DNA of 64,000 nt from Nansenia antarctica (lineage: Eukaryota > Chordata > Actinopteri > Argentiniformes > Microstomatidae), in assembly GCA_963989245.1 (NCBI GenBank), contig OZ022351.1, positions 12,332,143 to 12,396,142 on the forward strand, read 5' to 3'. The notes below the pieces were generated by a model. That model had not been told where the DNA came from, did not search any database, and saw only the letters and a program-made list of their open reading frames with translations. Below are positions 35,847 to 45,430 of this stretch, piece by piece; position 1 is the first letter of the stretch; every line of letters begins with the position of its first letter. Both the position numbers and the translations under genes were made by a program.

Positions 35847-36977
35847 GTATATATACATATTTACAGATGTAGACATTGAAACTGTAGTCTCTGTTGCTGG
35901 TAGATATCTCATTTTCAGGTCAGCGCCACGTGGCGAAAATAGGCGACACTCAGACTCTCTAGCGAGAGCAGGCGTCAGCGTCAGGCGCGCGTGACTGCAC
36001 CTCTCACATTGGCTGTGTGTCTGCTCTAACCTGTTAACATGGGCGCCTACATGAAACTCACACGCGCCGCTGAGGTAAGGCGAGGTTGACGCAGCATGTG
36101 GGTTTTAGCCCTCAGGCTACAGTAAACAACAGAACGTCTCTTAGGGAAATAGTGTGTCTCCCTTTCCTCAAAAGCTGATGAGATGAGATCTTGAGGTCTC
36201 TCATTCCCAAAAGAATGTGACTTACTATATATGTATGTAAATAGCCTAAACCTGTCGATGTTACGTTAAGCTGGGTGAATTGAATATGAATGACACTCAT
36301 CCAGTATGCTGTAATAGAAATAAATCCTCCGTAATCTTGAAGGACACCATCCATGCTTGCTATGAGGGACATTGAAACAATTCAACAATTGCTCGATCTT
36401 AATATCGTGTGCGACACTGACTTGTCTCTCTCAAAGTGAAATATAAGACCTTGATATGGCACTAAATTGAGGCAACCAATTCCATTGTGGATTTTCTCCA
36501 GTGTGGTGGTTCTTTATCATGGAATACATACCGTATAACGGAATACATGCTTAACAATGTTGCTGTAGAGTTGCATGAAATGCGCTTACAAAATACCAAA
36601 TCTTCCTGTGAAAGGATTTTCACACCCATGACTCTTTAATAACCTAGGTTCTGCACTATAGATAGCACTATTTTGTTTTTAGGCCACGTTTTCTAAGAAT
36701 GAACACTTTCTCAAGAGTTCCGTGGCCTTTGAGCTCCTAGGCCAAGCCAACCTCTCACTTGGGCTCACTTGGCGTTCTGGCACCTTCTAATTACACACTG
36801 ACCCAAAACCATTTACTGGTATTGGGTAGGCGTTTTAGTTTAGTTTTTAATGTGGGAACATCGGGAGGGTTGCTGTGGGCATCGCAACTGTGCTGAGCTT
36901 GGAACTTCATAATACTGCCCCTATTTTGAGTGTGCATAATGGCCGTTGTGTGAAGCCCCTTAGTGTGGGATTGTACA
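35847..36977. other. Intergenic, nothing recognised
   Basis: A GC-rich block at about 35930-36090 stands out in composition only. Confidence 0.35.
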
Positions 36978-37043
36978 TTTACATTTTACATTTTTGGCAT
37001 TTAGCAGAATTCCAAAGCGACTTACAATCAATACAGGATTGTA
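36978..37043 (-). mobile_element. Isolated L2-type tail fragment
   Basis: Matches the tail at 32930-32990 (GGCATTTAGCAGAATTCCAA, then CGACTTACAATCAATACA). Confidence 0.6.
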
Positions 37044-37699
37044 GTGCTGGCCATTCCCCTGTTTTTGGCATGGTGTATTCACCTGTGACCTGCCTTATGT
37101 GTGCCCTTTGTTATGAGTACAGAATGCTGTGAGAGTTTTGAACTGGATGGTTTGAACAGTGGTTCACTTTATGGCAGATGAATAACTGTGCTGAGTGTAT
37201 TTGAGACACTAACATTATCCCCCTGCCGAATTTCCCAGTATTCCATTTTTAGAACTGTTACATTTAATAAAGTTTGTTTTGCTTTGCTGAACCAGTGTGT
37301 GGACTCGTAGTTTGTTTTGCTCATCCTCTGACATTGGTCTCCAACCCTATTTGGGTGGGTCCACATTTTATTACAATAACTAACGATGAGTCCCTTACTG
37401 GGGCATTCTACAGAAACGGTGGCATTTAGAATTGCAAATGTCTTGATATTTATGTCAAGTGATATTTGACATTTGACATTATGCAATGTCATTACATTAC
37501 TGTTTTATGTTATGTTATGATATGTTTTAGATTAAAGTTAAAAAAATAAATAAATATGTTTTAGTATTATAAGAACAGTGTATATTTATAAAAAAAGATA
37601 TACAGTATAACATATGATCATTAAGTATATTTAAAGTATTTTGCTCGCTGCAAAGGTGTGAGACAGAATGCCACCTTTTCTGTAGAATGACCCAACTGC

Positions 37700-38207
37700 A
37701 TTTTAGATTAGATTAGATTAGATTTATTGTCCCCAGGGGGAAATTCATTTTCACACCACTTACAGTAAACACATACAACACCGTATAACACAGACAACAA
37801 CAGACAGTACTACACGTGACAGATACACAAGTATACACACTCGGTCTATTATTTAAGGCAACAATGGCTGCGGGGATCAGGCTTTTGCCAAAGCGAGTCC
37901 TTTTGCACCTTAGCGTTCTGTACCTACGCCCGGATGGCAGTGGGGCGAGGTACAGATTGAGTGGGTGGGTGATGTCCTGTTCTATTGTGGTTGCGATGCG
38001 TGAGATGGCCCTGTTGTTTAGTGCTGTGAGGTTGGGTGTGGGGAGTCCAGTTACCCTGGCAGCAGTGTTGGTGATGCGGGTGAGTTTGGCCCGGTTGATG
38101 ACTGTGAGCATGTTGAAGAAGCAGGAGGAACAGGACATGAGGATGGGCTGGATGATGCTCTGGTACAGTAGTAGGAGAAGAGGGGGGGGGGGGGGGGAAA
38201 CATACAG
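37700..38207 (-). pseudogene. LINE reverse-transcriptase C terminus, downstream half
   Basis: The minus frame to 37713 contains NRAKLTRITNTAARVTGLP and LAPLPSGRRYRTLRCKR, a C terminus of the L2/jockey-like LINE type common in fish. The 3' end at about 37704-37722 is a short AATCT tandem, a typical tail. The upstream half is at 43684-43905 because element B inserted between them. Confidence 0.85.
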
Positions 38208-38741
38208 TGTTATGACACGGGGGCGAGGGAGCTCAAGGACACGACACCGGAGGCAGAATACAGTGTTAGCCCCGTAGGGTATTTATTTACAGTGCAGGTG
38301 GGTGGAAACACAGATGATGAGTCCGGAGGTTTCAGCCTGGCGGGCTGGGGGTTTCAACCTGGCGGGATGGCGGTAGTGGTTGGCATGGGCTGTGGAGGAA
38401 CAGGAAAGCAGGGTAAGTCTCCACGGTAGGCCAGTACATAAGATATCAACGAATCACAAGAATAGGCACAAGAGCAAAGTTCATAACTAATCACAGAGGA
38501 TACTTGCCAGGTCATTCTTAGGGAAGAACTGACGATGAATGAAGGGAGTCCAGGGTAGATGTAGCCAGAGGGTTGATTGGGAGTGGAGACAGGTGTGTTG
38601 GTTTGACTGTGGCTGGATAACCCTCCAATCACCGGGAACGAGCTTCACCTGCGGCGGAGAGCACGCTGTGCTCGAGTTGTGGGGGCGGGTGCTCGAGCTG
38701 TGGGGGCGGGGGAGGGCGTGTGTGACGGCCCAGCCGTAACA
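38208..38741 (-). repeat. 3' LTR of element B
   Basis: 534 bp, TG...CA. It contains the last codons of pol (stop at 38645), an AATAAA on the element strand and the intron-like segment 38390-38507. Confidence 0.96.
38390..38507 (-). other. Intron-like 118-bp segment in 3' LTR of B
   Basis: On the element strand it begins GCAAGTATCC and ends with the pyrimidine-rich CTTTCCTGTTCCTCCACAG. These are the features of a GC-AG intron. The LTRs of C join the flanks exactly without it. Confidence 0.6.
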
Positions 38742-41700
38742 GGACCCCCCCCCGAGGGGGAGCCTCCTGGCGACCGGCCCGGAGCCTCCGGGTGGGCCCG
38801 ATAGAAGTCCCTGAGGAGGACTGGGGACATGATCTGGGACCGGGGAATCCAGCTCCGTTCCTCTGGGCCATATCCTTCCCAGTCCACCAGGTACTGGAAA
38901 CCCCGGCCACAGCGACGAGCCCTGAGGAGCCTCCTTACCGCCCACTGGGGGTGGCCATCCACCAACTGAGGAGGGGGCGGTGCAGGGGCTGGTGGCATCA
39001 GGTCGCTGGCGACATGGGGCTTAACCCGGGAGACATGGAACACCGGGTGGATCCGACGGAGGGAGTGAGGGAGGACCAGCCGGATGGCAGCGGGGTTGAT
39101 GACCCGGTCGATGGCGTAGGGGCCGATGTACCTCGACGCCAACTTCCGGGAGGGGACATTGAGGGGGAGATCCGCCGTGGAGAGCCAGACCCTCTGGCCC
39201 ACCTGGTACACCGGAGCTGGAGTGCGACGACGGTTGGCGCTTCGGGTAGTTCGGGCGGTGGCCCGAAGCAAGGCCGAGCGTACGGAGGTCCAGACCCGAC
39301 GACAGCGAAGGAGGTGTGCCTGGACTGATGGTACCGACGCTTCGCCCTCCTGGGTAGAAAGCAGGGGTGGCTGGTACCCCAAGGAGCACTCGAAGGGGGA
39401 CCGGCCGGTGGCTTCATTCACCATGGCGTTCAAAGAGTACTCCACCCAGGGTAGGTCCTTGCTCCAGGAGGATGGATGGAGGGAGGACATGCAGCGGAGT
39501 GCCGACTCCAGGCTCTGGTTGGCTCTCTCCGCCTGCCCATTGGTCTGAGGATGGTAGCCGGAGGAGAGGCTGGTCGTGGCCCCAATCCCAGAACAGAAGG
39601 CCTGCCACACCTTGGATGTGAACTGGGGGCCACGGTCGGAAACCACATCCTGGGGAAGCCCGTAAAGCCGGAAGACGTGGGTGGTGAGTAGCTCCGCCGT
39701 CTCCGCCGAGGTCGGTAGCTTTGCCAGAGCTACCAACCGCACGGACTTGGAGAAGCGGTCCACGATGGTGAGGATGACCGTGTTGCCTAGAGACGGGGGA
39801 AGGCCGGTCACGAAGTCCATGGCGAGGTGGGACCACGGTCGACCGGGCACGGGTAGAGGCCGCAGCAGTCCTGAAGGCGGCCGGTGGGATGCCTTGCTGC
39901 GAGCGCAGGTAGGGCAGGCCGAGACGAACTCCCTGACGTTCGCGGCCATGGTGGACCACCAGAACCGCCGGCGCAGGAAGGACAGTGTGCGTAGGGCCCC
40001 AGGATGGCAGGCGAAGCGGCTGGCGTGGCCCCACTGCATCACCTTGGTCCTGACGGCGTCCGGGACGAAGAGACGGCCGGGGGACCCCGGTCGGGGATCT
40101 GGCTGGGTGCGCTGTGCAGCTCTGACCACCGCCTCGATCTCCAGGGTGACCACTCCAACGACCCGGGAGGATGGAACGATGGTGTCAGGAGTGGTGGGTT
40201 CCTCCTCTGCGGCATGGAGCCGAGAAAGGGAGTCAGCCTTGGCGTTCAGGGAGCCCGGACGGAACGTGAGGTGGAAGTTAAACCGCCCGAGGAACAGGGC
40301 CCAGCGTGCCTGACGGGAGTTCAACCGCCTGGCCGACTTGATGTAGGTTAGGTTCTTGTGGTCCGACCAGACGGTGAAGGGGTGCTCTGCGCCCTCCAGC
40401 CAGTGCCGCCACTCGTGGAACGCCTCCACCACCGCCAGCAGCTCGCGGTTCCCGATGTCGTAGTTGGCCTCGGCGGAGGTATAACGGCGGGAGTAGAAGG
40501 CGCAGGGGTGCACGGTCTGGTCCTCCGATCGTTGGGAGAGCACGCCACCGACGCCCGTGTCTGAGGCGTCCACTTCCACAATGAAGGGCCTAGAGGGGTC
40601 TGGGTTGATTAGGACCGGCGCCGAGGTGAAGAGCCTCTTCAGGTCACTGAAGGCAGCGCTGGCTGCTGGTGTCCACGTGAACTGGCGCAGGGGGGAGGTG
40701 AGGGCAGTGAGGGGGGCGGCTACCCGGCTGAAGTCCCGGATGAATCGCCGGTAGAAGTTGGCAAAGCCGAGGAATGACTGCAGCTGTTTCCGGGTGGTAG
40801 GTTGGCCCCACTCGACGACGGCCCGAGTCTTCTTGGGGTCAGGGCGAGTCAACCCACCCTCCACGATGAGCCCCAGGAATTCCACAGAGTGAGTGTGGAA
40901 AGAGCACTTCTCAGCCTTAATGAAAAGGCGATTCTCCAGTAGGCGCTGGAGGACTAGGCGGACATGTTGGACATGCTCCTCAGGGTTCCTGGAGAATACT
41001 AGGATGTCATCCAGGTAGAGGACGACAAAGATGTCCAGCATGTCCCTGAGGACGTCGTTCATGAGGGCCTGAAAGACGGAGGGGGCGTTAGTGAGACCAA
41101 AGGGCATGACAAGGTACTCATAGTGGCCACGGGGGGTCTTGAACGCCGTCTTCCACTCGTCACCCTCACGAATCCGGACCAGATGGTAGGCGTTCCGGAG
41201 GTCCAGCTTAGTGAAGATGGTGGCCCCAAGGAGGGGCTCAAAGTTGGAGCTCATGAGGGGGAGAGGATAGGCGTTCCGGACGGTGATGGCATTGAGCTCA
41301 CGGTAGTCAATGCATGGCCTGAGGGTTCCATCCTTCTTCTTCACGAAGAAAAACCCCGCTGCCACCGGGGAGTGTGATGGACGGATGAGCCCCTCAGCCA
41401 GACAGTCGGAGATGTAGGTGTCCATGGCTGCCTTCTCCGGGGGGGCAAGGTTGTAGAGGCGACTGACCGGAAGTTTGTTGCCAGGGCGGAGCTCGACGGC
41501 ACAGTCGTAGGGCCGGTGAGGCGGCAGGGTGCGAGCACGCTCCTTGCTGAAGGCCTCTCCGAGGTCGTGGTAGACCTCTGGGATGGAGGAGAGGTCAGGG
41601 GGAGCCGGAGGCGGTCGCAGAGGCGATGTGGGGGTATGGGCGGCACGGAGGCACCGGGCGTAGCATGCGGTACTCCAGCTCAGGATACGTCCCTCACCAT

Positions 41701-42061
41701 AGCTGACATGGGGAATGTGGAGCTCGAGCCACGGTCGTCCCAGGATGAGCGGGGACTGGGGGGTCTTGAGGATGTAAAACCGGATCTCCTCCACATGGTT
41801 CCCAGAGACGGTCAAGGAGAGGGGTGTAGAGCGGTGGGTGAGAGGCCCCAGGCTGTGTCCGTCTAGGGCTGAGACGGAGAGGGGGGTCTCGAGGGCAACG
41901 AGGGGAACGGCAGCTGAGCGGGCCAGCTGGGCGTCCATAAAGTTCTCGTCTGCTCCCGAGTCAATAATGGCCTCGACCGTGAGGTTCTGCCCCTGCCAGG
42001 AGAGGGTGACAGAGAACCTGGCTGGGCTGGTGGTAGGTGGGGATTGAGAGACACGGCTCAC
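38645..42061 (-). CDS. pol of element B: protease, RT, RNase H, integrase, chromodomain
   Basis: 1138 codons, open throughout. Protease active site DSG at residues 34-36; reverse transcriptase YLDD at 349-352; RNase H VEVDASD around 496-502; integrase zinc-binding H/H/C/C around 679-719; catalytic D749, D809, E845 with the DD35E spacing; chromodomain about 1039-1092 (YLVDWEGYGPEERSW). The last 32 or so residues are encoded by the 3' LTR. The frame is -1 relative to gag and overlaps the gag stop, so expression by frameshifting is likely. No canonical heptamer is evident in the 54-nt overlap window. Chromodomains of this class are known to steer integration toward marked chromatin. Confidence 0.96.
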   Translation of the reverse strand: MSRVSQSPPTTSPARFSVTLSWQGQNLTVEAIIDSGADENFMDAQLARSAAVPLVALETPLSVSALDGHSLGPLTHRSTPLSLTVSGNHVEEIRFYILKTPQSPLILGRPWLELHIPHVSYGEGRILSWSTACYARCLRAAHTPTSPLRPPPAPPDLSSIPEVYHDLGEAFSKERARTLPPHRPYDCAVELRPGNKLPVSRLYNLAPPEKAAMDTYISDCLAEGLIRPSHSPVAAGFFFVKKKDGTLRPCIDYRELNAITVRNAYPLPLMSSNFEPLLGATIFTKLDLRNAYHLVRIREGDEWKTAFKTPRGHYEYLVMPFGLTNAPSVFQALMNDVLRDMLDIFVVLYLDDILVFSRNPEEHVQHVRLVLQRLLENRLFIKAEKCSFHTHSVEFLGLIVEGGLTRPDPKKTRAVVEWGQPTTRKQLQSFLGFANFYRRFIRDFSRVAAPLTALTSPLRQFTWTPAASAAFSDLKRLFTSAPVLINPDPSRPFIVEVDASDTGVGGVLSQRSEDQTVHPCAFYSRRYTSAEANYDIGNRELLAVVEAFHEWRHWLEGAEHPFTVWSDHKNLTYIKSARRLNSRQARWALFLGRFNFHLTFRPGSLNAKADSLSRLHAAEEEPTTPDTIVPSSRVVGVVTLEIEAVVRAAQRTQPDPRPGSPGRLFVPDAVRTKVMQWGHASRFACHPGALRTLSFLRRRFWWSTMAANVREFVSACPTCARSKASHRPPSGLLRPLPVPGRPWSHLAMDFVTGLPPSLGNTVILTIVDRFSKSVRLVALAKLPTSAETAELLTTHVFRLYGLPQDVVSDRGPQFTSKVWQAFCSGIGATTSLSSGYHPQTNGQAERANQSLESALRCMSSLHPSSWSKDLPWVEYSLNAMVNEATGRSPFECSLGYQPPLLSTQEGEASVPSVQAHLLRCRRVWTSVRSALLRATARTTRSANRRRTPAPVYQVGQRVWLSTADLPLNVPSRKLASRYIGPYAIDRVINPAAIRLVLPHSLRRIHPVFHVSRVKPHVASDLMPPAPAPPPPQLVDGHPQWAVRRLLRARRCGRGFQYLVDWEGYGPEERSWIPRSQIMSPVLLRDFYRAHPEAPGRSPGGSPSGGGPVTAGPSHTPSPAPTARAPAPTTRAQRALRRR
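38742..38756 (-). other. Polypurine tract of element B
   Basis: A G run on the element strand directly before the 3' LTR, the expected plus-strand primer. Confidence 0.65.
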
Positions 42062-43137
42062 CCGGATTCCCCCTTCGGGTGAGCCTGCCCTTTTGATAGG
42101 GACGGGCAGGTGTCACGGAGGTGTCCCTTCTCTCCACAGTAGAGGCACAGGCCCTGGGCCCTTCTCCTCTCCTTCTCCGCCGTGGTGAGGCGGGCTCGAC
42201 CAAGCTGCATCGGCTCCTCGCCAGTGCATGGGGTGTAGGTCGACTCCCGTGCGGAGGAGGGGTTGGCTGTGACGATAGGGTCCTGGGGGCGTGGCGAGCT
42301 GGTCTGGTAGCGCCCTCTCTCTCTCCGCCGCTCCCGGGAGCGCTCGTCAACGTCGATGGCTAGGGCCACTAGTTCGTCCAGGGCGGCGGGTCTGTCCCGG
42401 ACGAGCTCGTCCTTGATGGCCTCACTCAGCCCCTGGCGGAAAGCAGATCGCAGTGCCCTGTCATTCCATCCGCTTCCGGCTGCCAGGGTGCGAAACTCGG
42501 TAGAGTAGGCCGCCGCGGTCCGGTTCCCCTGGTGGAGTGACATCAGTCGCGCCCCGACCTCCTGTCCTGCAGTGGGGTGGTCGAAAACCCTCTTGAACTC
42601 CGTGAGGAAGGTAGCGTAGTCACCGAACAGGTCAGGGCGGGCGCAGAGGGTGGCCTGGACCCAATTCAGGGCGTCGCCGGTGGTGAGGTTGGTGATGAAC
42701 GCCACCCGGGCTGCCGGCGACCAGAACTGGCTGGGCTGATGCGAGAACACCAACTCGCACTGGAGGATGAAGCCTCGGAACTGGGCGAAGGCTCCGTCGA
42801 AGGGGCGGGGGCTGGCTAGGTGGGGCTCCCGTGGCTGTCCAGTAGGTGGTGCCGGTAGCTGGGCAGGGTCAGGGAGAGCAGGGGGGGGGGCAAAGGCTGC
42901 GAGCGCGGCCACCTGTGCTGTAAGCGCTTGGGTCGTAGAGATGAGGTGCTGCATCTGGGTGGCGCGGTGCTCCTGGTTAGCCTCCTGGGTTGTCATGCGA
43001 GTGTTCAGGGCCTGGCACGCTGTAGCGGCCGCCTGGAGGAGGTGAGTGTGTTCAGCGAGGATCTGGATAGCCATCGGACCGGATCCAGGGGTGGGAGATG
43101 GTGCCCGGTCCTTCGTGTCGTCTGAGCCCAATTGCAT
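42058..43137 (-). CDS. gag of element B
   Basis: 359 residues from the ATG at 43137, two bases beyond the primer site. A retrotransposon-gag domain occupies the middle (FRGFILQCELVFSHQPSQFW, then YSTEFRTLAAGSGW). A single zinc knuckle C-X2-C-X4-H-X4-C (CLYCGEKGHLRDTC) lies near the C terminus. The N terminus has a predicted helical segment. The stop codon overlaps pol by four bases. Confidence 0.94.
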   Translation of the reverse strand: MQLGSDDTKDRAPSPTPGSGPMAIQILAEHTHLLQAAATACQALNTRMTTQEANQEHRATQMQHLISTTQALTAQVAALAAFAPPPALPDPAQLPAPPTGQPREPHLASPRPFDGAFAQFRGFILQCELVFSHQPSQFWSPAARVAFITNLTTGDALNWVQATLCARPDLFGDYATFLTEFKRVFDHPTAGQEVGARLMSLHQGNRTAAAYSTEFRTLAAGSGWNDRALRSAFRQGLSEAIKDELVRDRPAALDELVALAIDVDERSRERRRERGRYQTSSPRPQDPIVTANPSSARESTYTPCTGEEPMQLGRARLTTAEKERRRAQGLCLYCGEKGHLRDTCPSLSKGQAHPKGESG

Positions 43138-43138
43138 G

Positions 43139-43149
43139 GTCAGTTCTTC
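43139..43149 (-). other. Self-priming type primer binding site, element B
   Basis: On the element strand GAAGAACTGAC lies immediately after the 5' LTR. It is the exact reverse complement of GTCAGTTCTTC inside the LTR (43465-43475), which could be the transcript's 5' end. This is the arrangement known from Tf1 and sushi-type elements, where the mRNA's first 11 bases prime reverse transcription. No tRNA match is seen. Confidence 0.7.
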
Positions 43150-43683
43150 TGTTATGACACGGGGGCGAGGGAGCTCAAGGACACGACACCGGAGGCAGAA
43201 TACAGTGTTAGCCCCGTAGGGTATTTATTTACAGTGCAGGTGGGTGGAAACACAGATGATGAGTCCGGAGGTTTCAGCCTGGCGGGCTGGGGGTTTCAAC
43301 CTGGCGGGATGGCGGTAGTGGTTGGCATGGGCTGTGGAGGAACAGGAAAGCAGGGTAAGTCTCCACGGTAGGCCAGTACATAAGATATCAACGAATCACA
43401 AGAATAGGCACAAGAGCAAAGTTCATAACTAATCACAGAGGATACTTGCTAGGTCATTCTTAGGGAAGAACTGACGATGAATGAAGGGAGTCCAGGGTAG
43501 ATGTAGCCAGAGGGTTGATTGGGAGTGGAGACAGGTGTGTTGGTTTGACTGTGGCTGGATAACCCTCCAATCACCGGGAACGAGCTTCACCTGCGGCGGA
43601 GAGCACGCTGTGCTCGAGTTGTGGGGGCGGGTGCTCGAGCTGTGGGGGCGGGGGAGGGCGTGTGTGACGGCCCAGCCGTAACA
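43150..43683 (-). repeat. 5' LTR of element B
   Basis: 534 bp, paired with 38208-38741. The only difference I see lies at the edge of the intron-like segment (TTGCTAGG versus TTGCCAGG on the + strand). Confidence 0.96.
43332..43449 (-). other. Intron-like 118-bp segment in 5' LTR of B
   Basis: Same segment as 38390-38507. Here the base before the GCAAGT donor is A instead of G. It lies downstream of the proposed transcript start, so it would be within the 5' leader. Confidence 0.6.
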
Positions 43684-43905
43684 TACAGTCCATCTTTGTT
43701 GGCTCCTTTTAAAGATATCGGTGGTGTGTTGGTTGAAACGAAGTTTATCGTCCAGTGTAATTCCGAGGTATTTAAAACTGTCGACCATTTCAACTGTTTG
43801 GGTGTTGATGATAATGGGGCACTGTGGTGTGGGGGGGACCAATGATGATGTCTTTTGTTTTACTCACCTTGAGGTGATGGTTGTCCTCACACCTCTAGCA
43901 ATTTA
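43684..43905 (-). pseudogene. LINE reverse-transcriptase C-terminal region, upstream half
   Basis: The minus frame gives VDSFKYLGITLDDKLRFNQH and FKRSQQRW, the segment that normally precedes the part at 37700-38207. A frameshift lies further upstream near 43850. The fragment appears 5'-truncated near 43905. Confidence 0.85.
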
Positions 43906-43971
43906 AAAAAAGTTTCATAACAACTGTGGATAATGTGTTATTTAGATCACAGTTTAATATTATATTAGAAG

Positions 43972-44337
43972 TGTTACGGCTGGGCCTCCACACACACCCT
44001 CCCCCGCCCCCACAGCTCGAGCACAGCGTGCTCTCCGCCGCAGGTGAGGCTTGTCCCCGCTAATTGGATTATCAGCCAAACCAGCACACCTGTCTCCACT
44101 CCCAGTCAACCCTCTGCCTACATCTACTCTGGACTTCCCTTCACTCATCGTCAGTTCTTCCCTAAGAATGGCCTGCCCACGCCAGCCACTACCCCCAGCC
44201 CGCCAGGCTGAAACCCCCGGACTCATCATCCCTGTTTTTCCACCCCCCCTTCACTGTAAATAAATACCCTACGGGGCTTCACAGTATTCTGCCTCCATTG
44301 TCGTGTCCTTGAGCCCCCTCGCCCCCGTGTCATAACA
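43972..44337 (+). repeat. 5' LTR of element C
   Basis: 366 bp, TG...CA. Contains the proposed transcript 5' end GTCAGTTCTTC at 44150-44160 and AATAAA near 44260. It lacks the 118-bp segment found in B. Confidence 0.96.
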
Positions 44338-44348
44338 GAAGAGTTGAC
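44338..44348 (+). other. Self-priming type primer binding site, element C
   Basis: GAAGAGTTGAC directly after the LTR pairs over all 11 positions with GTCAGTTCTTC at 44150-44160 if two G-U pairs are allowed. It differs from the site in B at exactly those two positions. Confidence 0.65.
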
Positions 44349-44349
44349 C

Positions 44350-45407
44350 ATGCAATTGGGCTCAGACGACACGAAGGACCGGGCACCATCTCCCACCCCT
44401 GGATCCGGGCCGACGGCTATCCAAGCCCAGGGGAGGGTCCTCGCTGAACACGCTCACCTCCTCCACGAGGCCGCTACCGCGTGCCAGGCCCTGAACACTC
44501 GCCTTGCAGCTCAGGAGGCTAACCAGGAGCACCGCGCCACCCAGATGCAGCACCTCATCACCACAACCCAAGCGCTTACGGCACAGGTGGCTGCGCTCGC
44601 AACCTCTACCCCCCCCCCTGCTCTCCCCGGTCCTGTCCAGCTACCGGCACCCCCTACTGGACAGCCACGGGAGCCCCACCTAGCCAGCCACCCCCCCTTC
44701 GACGGAGCCTTCGCCCAGTTCCGAGGCTTCATCTTACAGTGTGAGTTAATGTTCTCACATCAGCCCAGCCAGTTCTGGTCACCGGCAGCCCGTGTGGCGT
44801 TCATCACCAACCTCACCACCGGCGACGCCCTGAATTGGGTCCAGGCCATCCTCTGCGCCCGCCCTGACCTGTTCGTGACTATACTGCCTTTCTCACCGAA
44901 TTCAAGAGGGTTTTCGATCACCCCACTGCAGGACAGGAGGTCGGGGTGCGACTTATGACACTCCACCAGGGGAGCCGGACAGCTGCGGCCTACTCTACCG
45001 AGTTTCGCACCCTGGCAGCCGGAAGCGGGTGGAAAGACAGGGCACTTCGATCTGCTTTCCGCCAGGGGCTGAGTGAGGTCATCAAGGACGAGCTCGTCCG
45101 GGACAAACCCGCCACCCTGGACGAACTAGTGGCCCTAGCCATCGACGAGCGCTCCCGGGAGCGCCGGAGAGAGAGAGGGCACCACCAGACCAGCTCGCCA
45201 CGCCCCCAAGACCCCATCCTCACAGACAACCCCTCCTCCGCACGGGAGTCGACCTACCCCCCATCCACTGGCGAGGAGCCCATGCAGCTTGGTCGAGCCC
45301 GCCTCACCACGGCGGAGAAGGAGAGGAGAAGGGTCCAGGGGTTGTGCCTCTACTGTGGGGAGAAGGGACACCTCCATGACACCTGCCCGTCCCTATCAAA
45401 AGGGTAG
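44350..45407 (+). pseudogene. gag of element C, one-base deletion
   Basis: Starts MQLGSDDTKD like B. At about 44874-44875 one G is missing relative to B, so the first frame ends early at 44958. The second frame continues from there with the zinc knuckle CLYCGEKGHLHDTC and stops at 45405-45407 (TAG, where B has CAG), ten codons before the stop in B. Without correction no full Gag is made, so the copy would depend on Gag from other copies. Confidence 0.92.
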
Positions 45408-45430
45408 GCTCACCCGAAGGGGGAATCCGG

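Larger units (their letters stand above)
38208..43683 (-). mobile_element. LTR retrotransposon B, chromovirus, apparently intact
   Basis: A 5476-bp element with 534-bp LTRs differing at one position that I can see. The target duplication TACAG lies at 38203-38207 and 43684-43688. Reading right to left: 5' LTR, self-priming type primer site, gag, pol with C-terminal chromodomain, G-rich tract and 3' LTR. gag and pol are both open. The coding parts are highly similar to element C, but the LTRs are longer because of a 118-bp segment and two short tandem duplications. The copy looks very young and could be competent for transposition. Confidence 0.97.

Noticed and set aside
37816..38277. 153-codon plus frame
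   Set aside because: Antisense to the LINE reverse-transcriptase C terminus and running into a poly-G tract and the LTR.
39681..40313. 210-codon plus frames over elements B and C
   Set aside because: Shadows of pol. The mirror-image frame appears in the other copy at 47179-47811 only because the elements are homologous.
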